Source: Maratus speciosus (Eukaryota; Arthropoda; Arachnida; Araneae; Salticidae). From it: 64,000 bases of DNA. How positions within the stretch are numbered: the first letter of the stretch is position 1; each line of letters starts with the position of its first letter. The DNA is taken from NCBI GenBank assembly GCA_963932465.1, contig OZ010795.1, positions 470,694,806 to 470,758,805 of the forward strand, in the 5' to 3' direction. A model generated the notes under the pieces. It had not been told where the DNA came from, did no database searches, and saw only the letters and a list, made by a program, of their open reading frames with translations. The translations under genes were made by a program, and so were the position numbers. This document shows positions 34,512-46,585 of the stretch, in pieces.

Positions 34512-35014
34512 GAGATTATCGGAAAATCTCAAATCAAAGTTTTTATGACTTTTTTCTTTTAAATAGAAAAATAAATAGATTTCTTTTTCTGTTTGATTAA
34601 ATTTAAATGTTTTATGTCACTTCAATATTGCTGCGTGCGTATTCCTTTTATTTGCTGCATGTGTTCTAATCCAGTTTTCTACGAAGACATCCACTGGTGA
34701 AAGTGACGCACACCAAATTTCTGCGACGTATGCAGATAAATTGTGATTTTTTATCAGTTTTTTTTTCTATAATTTTTAAACGGTTTGGAACTTATTTTTC
34801 ATAGTAGGTGCATTCAGTAGGCGACCCTCATAGGTACCTTCTGATGCAATCAGAACCAAAATCCGACAAATATTTTTTGAGTTATGCTTGACGAAAGGTT
34901 TTTATTGGGCTTTTTCTCTAGTAGGTCATGGCGTTAATATCCATCGTAGCTGTATGTGGTCAGACAGTAATATTACGCTGAGTATTAGCCTTCGCTTCGC
35001 TCAGACAATTATTA
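34512..35014. other. No gene seen
   Basis: AT-rich. A GCCTTCGCTTCGCTCAGAC phrase near 34988 resembles ends of some Helitron-like elements but has no partner. Confidence 0.45.
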
Positions 35015-36190
35015 GGAAGTAGACGGAATTGCTTGATTAAATAAATATTTAATTGATGTCTAATCTTGGTTCCTTTAATGGAAAATAAAGAATATATGTT
35101 GCGTGTCATTCATTCAGTACATTCTGATAGATATTATGAGATTAGATGAAAATTCTGATTATCATTTAACCCCTTGGGGACGAACGACCGGTATTCGTAC
35201 CGCGTTACGCGGCACGAATACCGGTCGTTCATATAATATGTAATACCGGTGTTCAGAATCAGTGATTATTCTCACCAGTAAATTTTTATTGTAAATTTTG
35301 CCTTATTTAATCCGAGCATTTTCCCGATTCAATGAGGTAAAAATTTCTGATTTAAAAATCCGGTGACAAAAGATTAAAAATTCTCTAAAAGACGCTCTTC
35401 CCGAAGGGGTTAATTTCGGTTTGATTAAACGTAAACTAGGTAACTTTTATAAAGAATTTTACTAAATTAACTTTTAAAAACAGAACTACTGGAAGTTAAA
35501 TAATAAGCAGTGGAAAAACAGTAATAATAATGAATAAGATGTAAATAATAATGATAATAAGAATAACAGTAATTTATTCTAATGTGTTGTTTTGTCGTGA
35601 TTAGAAAAGTAAATAAGAACGGTTTTGTTGATTGGAAATTGGATAAAATCGTTTGATTAAATAAATATTTATTTGATTAAAATCTCTAACCAAGGCTAAT
35701 CTTGGACTTTCTAATGGAAAATCAGGAATAAATGTTATGTGTTATTCATTCAGTAAATTCTGTTAGATATTCTGAGATTAAGTGGAAAGTGTGATTATCA
35801 TTCTAAATCCTTAGTTTGAATCATGATAAATTAGATCGTTTGAAAAACATTGCCAAAGGATTCTATTAAGTATTGTACTTATTTTAAAGTGCTGCTGAGA
35901 TGTTGTTTTGTTGTGATTCGAAAACTAAAATAATACAATTTTATTTATTAGGAAGAAGAGGGGGTTGTTTGATGAAATAAATATTTATTGAATGTTTAAT
36001 CTAGGGGATTCTAATGAAAAAATTAGAAATGAATATTACGTGTCATTTATTCCATAAATTTTGTTAGAAAGTCCGAGAATAGATGGAAATTTGAATTATT
36101 ATTTTAAAGCATTAATTTGAATGGTAATAAATTAGGTTGTTCTAAAATATTACGGAATATTTTTTTTATAATAAAATAGAATAATTTTAA
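35015..36190 (+). repeat. Array alpha, right block
   Basis: Units like those at 1221-3400: ATTAGGAAGTAGACGGAATT, AAATAAATATTTAATTGATG, AATGGAAAAT(A/C)A(A/G)GAATA and ATTCTGTTAGATATT(C/T)TGAG recur at about 35026, 35636 and 35950. After removal of the MITE at 35170-35409 the first spacing is about 366 bp. Confidence 0.7.
35170..35409. mobile_element. 240-bp piggyBac-like MITE
   Basis: TTAA on both sides (35166-35169, 35410-35413). Ends CCCCTTGGGGACG and CTTCCCGAAGGGG. Just inside the left end is an almost perfect hairpin, GAACGACCGGTATTCGT... ACGAATACCGGTCGTTC, with CGCG/CGCG inside the loop (35183-35231). It sits in array alpha. Confidence 0.85.
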
Positions 36191-37007
36191 TAACACTTGT
36201 TATGAGGATTTCTCTTTTATTTTATTTTATTTATTTATTTATTTATTTTTAAATATCAATTACTACAAAATACCATCTTTATATACAAGAACCAAGTTAA
36301 GTTAAAGAAGAGTATAAAAACAACATCAGGCGAAATTTGTCCTTGAAAAATAATCTTGTTAAGTTATATTTCACCCTATATGTTAAAAAAAAAAAAAAAA
36401 AAAAAAAAGCAAGGAAATATTTGTCCATTAAAATCTCATGGCTACTTAGTTTTGTTTTCGCGTTTATATGGTTTCTTGCTGTCATCTTAAATATAAGAAT
36501 TTCAGTGCAAAATATACAAGGACATATCTGTGCATTTTCTTTTTCAAATGGAAGTTTTATGGTATTTTATCTGTTGCAAATAAGAAAAATATTTTTCGTT
36601 GTTGATGATCGGAAATTTTTAATACCTTCTAGCAAACTGAGGTGGGGACGGGGAGGGGGTGTAAATTGCGAAAAACCCATTTATTTACGTTTCTTAATTA
36701 ACTTTATCCGAATACAAATCGCTTTGTCTAAATTTATTTTCTGAAATTTTCTGCTCGATGGCATTACAGAAGTTAAAACTTTCATCAACTGTTATATTTC
36801 CCCACGATCACTGTCCGACTTATATCTATGGCCCCGGTGCAAGAATCATTCTGAGGGGTCCCTTTTATATATCCATAGAAATTGTTCGTGAATTCTGCTT
36901 AAATTATTTGTAATAAATTTCATATATTTTGTAGTATATATACCTGAATTTTGTACCTGGTACTATTCATATCTATATACAATATATCACAAGAAAGACG
37001 GTAACAA

Positions 37008-37044
<37 letters not shown>

Positions 37045-37759
37045 TAATAGGAGAATTACTAGTAAACCATAATAGAAAAATGATCGATTGATTGACGAGG
37101 GTATGTTTGCAAACTTTCTCTTTACTAATCTACGTATGTCATGTCTAAAAGAAACGTGCCCCAATTGGTCATCATAAATGGTTTTGACTTCACTCGTTAA
37201 GAGGAAAACGGACGTCATTAATTTTGAAAATGATGGACAACTGAGTTGTTATAATAAAATTTTAATTATTAGTTTTGTTATGATGTAGCTCGTTCTCTTT
37301 TTTTTTTTTTTCTGAGGGGGGGGGGGGGACATGGGATACGAAAAGCAGAAATAAGTATAAATATCAAGCAATAAATATAAATATCAATAAATTTATATTT
37401 ACTATTTATATACAATATTTTATAAAGGCTATTTAAATTTATAAAAACAAGATTTTTTCGTTTAGGAGCTAAATATGGCTTTTTATAGACGATACAATAT
37501 AGAAACATAAATCACATGTTTTGATAGAAACAACTATTAAGGATATATTTAACAAATATAAAAAACAATAAATTATTGTTTAAGTAATTTTTGCTTAATT
37601 CATGAGTTAAAGTGCGCCTTTTTTTTATGTTAAGCATTAACATTCTAAATTTACCAAAATATGAATAAAATAAGCTTAAACAAATATTAGTATACATGAC
37701 TAGTAATCTGCAAAAAGTCTCTAATCCGCAAAACGCTTGGAATCCGGGTATATATATAT

Positions 37760-37806
<47 letters not shown>

Positions 37807-38700
37807 CATAATATGATAAATACAATAGCGTATAGCATTGCAGCTAATTAGTTCAAAATACGTTTTCTGCTTTTTATCTAGATTAAAAAAAGTTTCAACG
37901 TTTCATTTAAAATTATCTTCTATACTTATAGATATTTTAAGAGCTTTTCTAATATATGTGTGTAAAAAGCATATATTCACAAAAACACACAACTTTATAT
38001 TAACAAAAACGGAGTATGTGTGTGTGGGGGGGGGGGGGGGATCACATTCATTCGTTTGACATAAAATGTAAGATATTTGTTTTTATTATATTAAGTGCAA
38101 CTACTTAAAACCGGGTGTTACAACTTCCTTCTTCGTTGTTAATCCTAAATTATGATAAAGTCTAAAAAAAGCTTTTATCTACCCATTTAGATCACTTGAT
38201 AAGAAAAGTATGGATTAGAAGGTAATCTGTTTTTGATTCTATCAGTTGTTTCGTGAGATCTAAAAAAAAAATAATAAGAGCGCCTGTCTTCTAAATATTT
38301 TCAGTCTTATTTATATGGTTCCTTTTTGATTAATGAACCCAAATAATGTTTTTTTAATTCCTAAATTTATATCTATGTGCAGGGAATATTTTTATTTTTT
38401 TCTTGCAAAACTTTTTATACTAATGCAGTGGTTAGATGCTGAAAACTAACAAACTCATCACATGTTGAATTTGTGTAAGGTTAGCTAAGCCATGATTTTT
38501 TTTTTCTGTGTTAAAAATAGATATACTAAACAAGTGATTTTCCTAAGGCTTCATCCTAAAAAGAGATGCTTATTGGATAGAAATGAGTTCATTAAAACAA
38601 CCTACTTATATATGTGTATATATGTATTATTTTTATTACTTGTCTGGTTCTAAATGTGGAAAAAAAAGAAACAAAAAGAAAGGCAAGACCATATTAAGAA
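36190..38700. other. AT-rich, simple repeats, no gene
   Basis: Poly-A at 36386-36408 and 37011-37040, poly-T near 37300, G-runs at 37316-37329 and 38027-38040, and (TA)n at 37749-37803. The 135-codon frame at 36337-36744 begins in a poly-A tract (a run of lysines) and resembles nothing known to me. Confidence 0.55.
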
Positions 38701-39507
38701 CCTATATTCGTAAGCAGGTGGCTATCACAAGCTAATGTTAAACCAATGGAAGCGTTACCTACAAATCTCTCTTTGCATTTCAACATTTTAAAATAATTCT
38801 TTGTGCATCGGATATCTTAGATCGAAGACTAACGCGATAGGTTTGCATATCTTTTTCTATCTCTGTTGCAGTTTAATTCTGAGGACATTTCCAATTTCGA
38901 AAATGGTGAAAATTAGAACACTATTTTCTTTATAGCCTTGTAAAATTCGGAATATTTTTATGAAGTAAAACAAAAGTTTTCGACCTCGAATATCCTATGG
39001 AAAATAATCATTTAAAAACGTCGAAAATTCATACAAGAAATTTTAAGATAACTTTACCATTGGTTTAACTTTAGCTTATGAATATCACATGTTGTAAATT
39101 GTACGGTGTAAAAAATATTCCGTATATGTACAGGTAATTTTATGTGAAATTTCTGCCTTTTAACAGAAACTTTCTATGGATGGAAGTCGTAACTTTTCGC
39201 GGAATAAACGATAAATTTCTTTTTTCTTTTTTTTTCTCTGCTAGCTGAATGTTAAATAACCATTTAAAAATATCGAAAGTGCATACGAGAAATTTGAAGA
39301 TAACTCTACCATTGGTTTAACATAAGCTTATGAATATCATATGCTGTAAACTGTACAGTGTAAAAAATATTCCGAATATGTACATGTAATTTTATGTGAA
39401 ATTTCTGCCATTTAACAGAAATTTTCTATGGATGGAAATCCTAAATTTTCCCTGAATAAACGATAAATTTCTTTTTTTTTTATCTCTGCTAGCTGAATGT
39501 TAGAAAC
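38700..39507. mobile_element. Family P copy F with a 252-bp tandem duplication
   Basis: Diverged arms: GCTAATGTTAAACCAATGGA, TTTCAACATTTTAAAATAAT, GCATCGGATATCTTAGATCG at left; CCTCGAATATCCTATGGAAA, ACCATTGGTTTAACTTTAGC at right. The right part (39004-39255) is then repeated at 39256-39507 (offset 252 bp), sharing GTAATTTTATGTGAAATTTC and AATAAACGATAAATTTCTTT. Confidence 0.65.
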
Positions 39508-39550
39508 GGATGAGTTCCTTCCAAGACAAGCAAACGGAAATGTTCCTTTT

Positions 39551-40459
39551 TATAAAATATATAATATGAACTTTAAAAAAGTTCAAAATAATGAAAGAGA
39601 TGTTGCAAGTTAAAAATCTATATTTTATTAAAAACTTCTTAGTACTTTCAATCTTTTCCAAGCTCCTCATCAGAGAATATTTTAATAACTAATTATTGTT
39701 TATTTATACAAGTACGTCACTTCGTTTTGAAAATGAGAGAGCCAATAATTATTAGAGGTGAAAGTAGAAGTAGCAGTTTCTTGGATTAAACTTTATTAGA
39801 GAAAATATATATTATTATTAACTGCAGTTCTATTTATTTTGTTACATCACTCTGTTTTCATACGTCACTTTTCATTTTAAATGCGTAGCTAGAAAGTTGA
39901 AGTAGCATTGTTTCGGATTAAATTTGGGTAGAAGAAAATATTTAACTGCCGTACCATAAATTTTAATACTTCACTTTGCTCAAGTTTTCAATAACCCCAG
40001 TTTATGGTTCAATATCCTAAAAATAAATCCCGAAAATAAATAGTATGGTTAAATATTATCTTCTACCCAAATTTAATCTGAAACACTGCTACTTCGACTT
40101 TTCAGCTGCGCATTTAAAATGAAAAGTGACGTATAAGAACAGAGTGATATAATTAAATTAAATAAAACTGAAGTTAATAATAATATATATTTCCTCTAAT
40201 TAAGTTTAATCCAAGAAACTGCTACTTATATTTCAACTCTAATAATTATTGGCTCTCTTTTTCAAAACGAAGTGTCGTATTTGTATAAATGAACAACAAT
40301 TAGTAATTAAAATATTCACTGCAGCTTGGAAAAGCTTGAAAGTACTAAGAAGTTTCAAATAAAATATAGATTTTTAACTTGTAACATCTCTTTCATTATT
40401 TTAATCACCTTTTAAGTAAAACAGTGAACTTTTTTAAAGTTCATATCATATATTTTATG
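39551..40459. mobile_element. 909-bp palindromic element with long arms
   Basis: Arms of about 400 bp: ATAAAATATATAATATGAAC at left, GTTCATATCATATATTTTAT at right; GAAAGAGATGTTGCAAGTTA, GAGAGCCAATAATTATTAGA, GTTTCGGATTAAATTTGGGT are mirrored. The spacer (about 39958-40045) is AT-rich. Arm identity is roughly 85-90 percent by eye. No open frame of note. Confidence 0.85.
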
Positions 40460-40769
40460 TTCGAATCAAGGTGAAAAATAGTGATTCGTCTTATGATTTT
40501 ATTTGTTCCTTTTTAATTGAGAGAAAAAGAAAAAAAATCCAGTTAAACTTCCGTAGTTGATGCTTTGGCCTGTTACCAAGTGATTAGATGTGACCAGTTA
40601 ATGTAGACAGGGATGCCATTTTTTCGCTTTCCTTGTTTTGTTTTTTTAATCAATCAGTAATTTCCATGGACTCATTTAAAAAATAATGATAATAATAACA
40701 ATAATAATAAATCGCGATAATAACCATTAAAAAAAAAAAAAAAATAAATAAATAAAGATAATTTCGTCA

Positions 40770-41335
40770 AACGGTCCATGAATAAAATCGCAAATTTCGG
40801 CCAATCACTCGATCCAAAAATCGCGACTTTCATCAAACGATATCGGAAAAACCAATTTCGTCAATCGGTCGCGGGGAAAAAAAAAATCGAGAATTTTGTC
40901 AAGCAATTTCAGAAACAAATCATTAATTTCGTCAACCGCTCCGGGAATATTATGGCAAATTTTGTCAATCGCTCAAGAAAATCGGTCGAACAATTACAGA
41001 GATTAATCGCGAGTTTCGTCGAACGATTGCGGAATAAAATTGCGAATTTTGTCTAGAGGTCGCGTAGAAATATAGCAAATTTCATTAAAAGATTGCAGAA
41101 ATGAATCGCACATTTCTTCATTCGCTCAAGAAATTAATCGCGAATTTAGTCGGAGAATCGCGGATTAAAATCGCGAATTTCGTCGAGCGACAGTGGAATA
41201 AATTTCATCAATCGCTCTTGAAAAAAGTGCTATTTTTGTCAATCGGTCGCTAAAAAATCGTCAATTTCCTCAAGAAGTAAAAAATTTCAATTTTCATAGT
41301 CGGTCGTGGAAAAAAAATCATAAATTTTAATCAAG
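40770..41335 (+). repeat. 33-bp minisatellite (AATCGCGAATTTCGTCAATCG type)
   Basis: Units of about 33 bp hold AAAATCGCGAATTTCGTC then AA(T/C)CG(G/C)TCG. Because 33 is a multiple of three, one frame (40778-41056) stays open and reads as an 11-residue repeat with KIANFV-type cores. The array goes on for nearly 280 bp past the stop, so translation is not what maintains it. Likely noncoding. Confidence 0.8.
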
Positions 41336-42309
41336 TTAAGGTTTTCTGTACATATAAAAATGACAGTTAGTTATTTAATATTCACCTTATTCGCTTCTGA
41401 TTACAATACATGAAAACCAAACTGTACATTTCACTGAAAGAATGTTAATGTAATAAAACTTTACATGTTGACAGGTAGTCGTTTTCTTCAACTTAACTGT
41501 TAAAATGCAGTACATTTATTACAGAAAATACTATAAAACATTTTAACATTCAAAATTTGCCAATGTATTTATTTTAATTCAATACAATATAGCTCACAAA
41601 ATTTACGCATATATGTTGGAGAAAATGTCGCTAATTTTACTCCTATATTTTGTTATTTTCTGTGTGGCATCCCTGATTAGAAGACAGAGCACTCATCCTC
41701 CATTGACGGATCGGAGGTTCGAATCTGGAGAAAAACAAGGCGATAAAAACTGGTGCAATAATATTCAGTACAAATATCTGTTCCGTGTGAATATAGGACA
41801 TCAGTATATATAATCGGTATATTTAGTAAATTTAGGTTTAATGTACTTTGATAATTTTGGGTTTTTTCCCTTTTTACAGAAGCATTGGTGCTTTTTTCCC
41901 TTTTTATAGAAGCATTGATGTTTTTAATAATGGTGCAAATCCTACTCACAAATCGTCAGCTTGTAACGCATAAAATATTAAATTAAAAATAGATTTTAGA
42001 AATATTTTATCAACTAAAAAAAGGAAGAGACATCCTTTGAGATGAATATACTGAAAAAGGAAGTTAAAAATATTAATTTTCTGAGGAGAAATTAAAAAAA
42101 CAAAACAGAATGCATTCTCCGCCCACAGGTTTAACATTATCGACGGGAATTTGATATCTCACTGACCGATACCCATGGGAATGTAGGATTTGCTGCCGAA
42201 TGATATAAATTGCCATAAAACTAAACTGATGTAATATTCTGGTTGTTTATGTGTTTAATTAATAAATTATACTTTTGATTATATATGTTATAGATATGTT
42301 GCTTCTTTT

Positions 42310-42770
42310 TGTATGCACTATATAAATTGTTTCTGTTTGTACATACTATATAAATTGTTCCTGTTTGTATGTGCAATAAAAATTGTTTATGTTAGTATAT
42401 ACTATAAAAATTGTATTATACGTTTACATTTATACCAATTTTTATCAGGTACCAAAAAATGGGGTATCATGCATGTCTGTGCTATACGAGTTAAACAGTC
42501 ATATTATAGCTACTCATAATCTTTTATTAACTTTTCATTCAATATTTAAAAATACACAATATTGAAATAAAATGTTTCTAAGTAACTATATGCTGCCTGT
42601 TTAGCAAGTATATAGTACAGACATGCATGATACCCCCATTTTTTGGTACAAGTAATGCCTGATAAAAATCGATGTAAATGTAAACGTAGGCACATAGGCA
42701 CTCAACTAAACAACTTTTGTTTATTATTATTTTAACTATAAAAATTGTTTCTTTTTGTATATAATAAATT
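42310..42770 (+). repeat. Short tandem array split by a MITE
   Basis: ATTGTTTCTGTTTGTATGTA then CTATATAAA-type units of about 33 bp lie at 42310-42415, and another unit (CTATAAAAATTGTTTCTTTT) follows at about 42735, after the MITE. Confidence 0.7.
42419..42690. mobile_element. MITE with GTACCAAAAAATGGGG inner arms
   Basis: Left GTACCAAAAAATGGGGTATC, ATGCATGTCTGTGCTATA; right TATAGTACAGACATGCAT, GATACCCCCATTTTTTGGTA. Pairing goes further out: TACGTTTACATTTA...TTTTTATCAGG against CCTGATAAAAA...TAAATGTAAACGTA. It lies inside the tandem array at 42310-42770. Confidence 0.85.
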
Positions 42771-43625
42771 TATAAAGTAAAAATAGAACAAAATTCTTAT
42801 GTATATGAAACAGCGAATAAGTTGAGAAAAAGTACTTGTGAAAATGTTTATTATGTTGCCAAGATACATTTACAATATATCGCCAAGCCTCTCATAAAAA
42901 GAAAGTACCAAATTTTGAAATCGCCCTTTATGTTTTAATTAAATTAATAGCTTAATATAAAAACAGTTTTAGCAATTGAAGTTGTCCGACACTTTAAGAC
43001 CTATATTAAAATTAAATCTATTTCATCTGAAGCACCTTTCAATAAAATCGTCGGCCTCAACATAGAAATTACTTTATTAAGTTAGAGCTGTTCAACTCCC
43101 CGTTTCAGAAATGTGGGCGCATAATTAGCTATTAGTGCGAGTAGCGCCGTTGAAGACCTTGCTGCAATTTATTAATGGGACCTTTTCGCGCCTGTTAATG
43201 TAATAACATTTTAGTTAAAGGAAATAGAGGCATGTGCGAAAACCCTTTATTAAAACATGACCAACATTTTCTCATCACGCTAACTTGAATTTATTTTCCC
43301 TTGTAGGATAGAATAGAATACTAAAGGTGCGCCTTCCGGGAAAATATTGAACTCTAAATGCTTTCTTGAAAACTGTCAATATTTTCCTAAATGGCTAAAT
43401 GTATTATGTACAGCTGTTTATTCGGTTTAGACGAAGGCAGAATTGTTTGGTCTAGAAGATAACATTTTAAATGGTGTAGTCATTATCATAATTTCTATGC
43501 TTCCAATGAATTTAAATTTTCTGTTAGATTCTCTAGGTGAGTGACTGTTTTAATTGTTCTATTCGTAGTCAAAATAGCATTCTAATTTTTTTAGTCTACT
43601 TTAAAAATATTTTCCGCTGGTTTAA

Positions 43626-44115
43626 TGCCCAGTGGCCGAGAGAGTCTGCTCTCAAAGCTGGTAGCCGAGTGGCCGAGAGGTTCTGTTCTCGAAGCTGGTA
43701 GACGGGAGGTGCTGGGTTCAAACTCAGTCGCGCCCGTCGGCCTAATCGTTCGGAATTTTCCGTGGTTTTCTTCGAACCTTGGATTTCCATGTGTAAATAC
43801 AGGTTAGGTTCCCTTAGAAAGACTCCAACGGAGGGCACTCCCCCTCGGGCCTATATCCCTGGTGCAGATAATCGGCCGTCATAAATAACACCTAACTAAC
43901 ACCTCAATGCTGGTAGACGGGGGGTGCTGGGTTCGAACTCCAATCGCGCCCGTCAGCCTAATCGTTCGGAGTTTTTCGGGGTTTTCTTCGAATCTTAGAT
44001 TACCTTGCGTAAGTACAGGTTAGATTCCCTTAGAAAGACCCCTACGGAGGGCACTCTCCCTCGGGCCTATATCTCGGGTAGATAATCGGCCATCATAAGT
44101 AACACCAACACCACC
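43626..44115 (+). mobile_element. Tandem S1 SINEs (partial head, full copy, headless copy)
   Basis: A 34-bp head fragment (GCCCAGTGGCCGAGAGAGTC) at 43626 is followed by a full S1 copy (about 43660-43905, A-box GTGGCCGAGAGG, B-box GGGTTCAAACTC) and then a copy lacking the first 30 bp (43906-44115, B-box GGGTTCGAACTCC). Tails are CACCTAACTAACACC and ACACCAACACC. They interrupt array beta. Confidence 0.85.
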
Positions 44116-44424
44116 GCTGGTATAATTGCATTTATATTGATCGAGGATTGAGTAAAAACACGGACATATATTAATTTTCCTATATAATATATTTCTATTT
44201 ATATTTCCTATCATTTTAGAAACATTTCAACGTTTCCAAAAATAGCTAAATGTATAGTGTAGGAGTATTTATTAACATATAGACAGCAGGGAGAATCGTT
44301 GTTTTAGAAACTGTATTTGTAATAGTTTTCGTTTAATTTCTCTCATCACTGAATGTAAATTTTCCATCATCTTCTATAGTCGAGTAAGTGTTTTAACTAT
44401 TTTAATGATTAAGTCTATATTAAC

Positions 44425-45239
44425 CAGGGTTCGGTGATATATGTCAATGGATATATATCTTGATATATATCCGATATTTAGTTTTAAAATATCATGAAGT
44501 TTGATATTTTCGATATTTTTATATATTTGACACTAATTTTCAAAATATTGCATATGATATTTTTGATATTTTTAGTCAAAACAAGTGTAAGTGAATTTTT
44601 TAAACTGTTATTGATTGTGTCATTCTGTAGATAAGAACTTTTACTTTGGCAGGCCTTTAGCTCCACCCCCCCCCCCACCCCCCACCCCCTCCACCAAAAA
44701 AAAAAAAAATCCCAACTTTACATTTAACACTAAATTTTTAAATGCAGAATGTAGAACCCATAATTATTTACTTAAAACAGCTATTGAAAGATAAACTGTC
44801 TAATTTCAAGAAGTTATTTACTGCTTCGTCGAATCTTTTCTGGTTTTTGGTTCCTTTTAGCTTAAACTACACAACAGGTTAGAGAACGAAAAAGGACGCA
44901 AGCTTACATTTATATTCAAAATTTTCAATAAAAACGAAGTATATTGTATATAATTTTGTTGTATAAAACACAAAGTTTTTCGGAAACTTGATAATTAATC
45001 CCGTAGTTTGTTGCGAGTGCAAAGAGCAAATTGTGTCTGTTTTCAATTAGTTAATCTTCAATTTTGTTACATAAGTGGAAAAAAAAACCCATTTAGAATT
45101 AGAATATTGTTTTATTAAGTTTTCATGCTAAATGCAATATGTTTTAGTTTCTAATTTATATTAGTCTGAAAATATTTATAATTATCAATAAGTTGACTTT
45201 TTTGAAAATATCGGATATATATATATATATATATATATA

Positions 45240-45287
<48 letters not shown>

Positions 45288-45315
45288 CAAAATATCATGA
45301 TATTTACGAACCCTG
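44425..45315. mobile_element. 891-bp hAT-like element
   Basis: Ends CAGGGTTCG at left and CGAACCCTG at right, followed by inverted GATATAT/ATATC-rich sequence. Flanks are ATATTAAC (44417-44424) and ATATTAGC (45316-45323), an 8-bp target duplication with one mismatch, as expected for hAT. Array beta resumes on the right. The interior holds poly-C (44668-) and (TA)n (45214-45282). No transposase. Confidence 0.85.
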
Positions 45316-45942
45316 ATATTAGCACTATTGCTTGACTATTTATCCGCTAGTTTAATTACCTTTGTTACTTTCTTCTATCTTCTAGTATTGTAATCGAAAT
45401 TTTTTTTCGACTTCCGGTTTTCGACGGATTTACACGTTTTAGGGGGTCAGAGATCCCAAAAAACATGTTTATAGAAAATGTCTGTCTGTCCGTGTATCCT
45501 ATGTCCGTGTGTCTGTACCCATATAGCACATTTTCCTCCCCAGGACATCCCCAGGAAGATTTACAATAAAACACCATCATCCCACGGGCATCCCTGAGGA
45601 TGCAGAAATTTGTCACCAGGAGGTCCTCAGGAACAGAAAATGTCCGCCCTGCAGCATCCTGGAGAGCTCCCCAGGACCTCCTTTAGGATCCTCCCTGGGA
45701 GGTTCTGGGGAAGATGTTAGGAAGTGATAGTGGAGGACTTTGGGAAACTTCAAGGTCACTTAATATGCCACAAAAAATTTTGAAGCTATAGATTAAAGTA
45801 ATTAATGTAAAACAATTTAATTATTTTTTAACTAATTATCAGACAGTTTCACATGTAACAGACATTACAATTACCAAGCACGTACACGAAATTATATGAA
45901 AGACTGTTGGGAACAAATTTCTTACCTTCATTCTACCTTCCG

Positions 45943-46006
45943 GGTTTGATCTAGGGTACTTACGAACACGAGACGCGCGCCCTATCCATTATGCTACAGG
46001 GCCGTT
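45943..46006 (-). ncRNA. Degenerate tRNA-like sequence inside the 4.1-kb element
   Basis: On the minus strand: GGCCCTGTAGCATAATGGAT then AGGGCGCGCGTCTCGTG, with a good A-box (TAGCATAATGG) but a poor B-box (AGATCAAACCC). Arg-like at best. It could be a SINE head or a decayed tRNA copy. Confidence 0.45.
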
Positions 46007-46547
46007 GAATAAGAAAAGTTCTAAGGTATTCATGTATTTTCCCCCTCTTTTGAAACTCAAAATTAGAAAATATCCATATTTTATGTGCTTCATATAAGCC
46101 GGAATTATCTAACTTTTATTGCAAATTTAAATGCGTATCCTTTTGTATATATTCAATATAAATTTAAATTCATAAGTAAAAAAAAGGGCTTATCAATAAT
46201 TCTTTAAGATAACATAAAGATCTTTGAATTTTCAAATTCCTACATGAAATTATATTTTTAAATGACAATAATATTGTCTTAGCTTTTCTTATTTAAAATC
46301 CATTGAAATCATTCTATACTTAGAAAATCATTCTGTACTATTTTTCATACAATTAATGATGCTAAACGTTTCTGAGTATCTTGCGATATAATTTAATTTT
46401 AGTTAATAAAAATAATATTTGCAGAGATTTAAAAAGCAAAATATGGATACTTTGATTTAAAATATGAATTCTTTTTATGGTTACTAAACTTTAAAATTCC
46501 AATTCAAAGAATCTGTTCAAAGCAAATACTTTTTTATTTCTCCCTGT

Positions 46548-46585
<38 letters not shown>

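Noticed and set aside
41640..41740. Possible tRNA or SINE head with GGAGGTTCGAATCTGG
   Set aside because: Only a B-box-like word is convincing. No A-box at the right distance and no acceptor stem.
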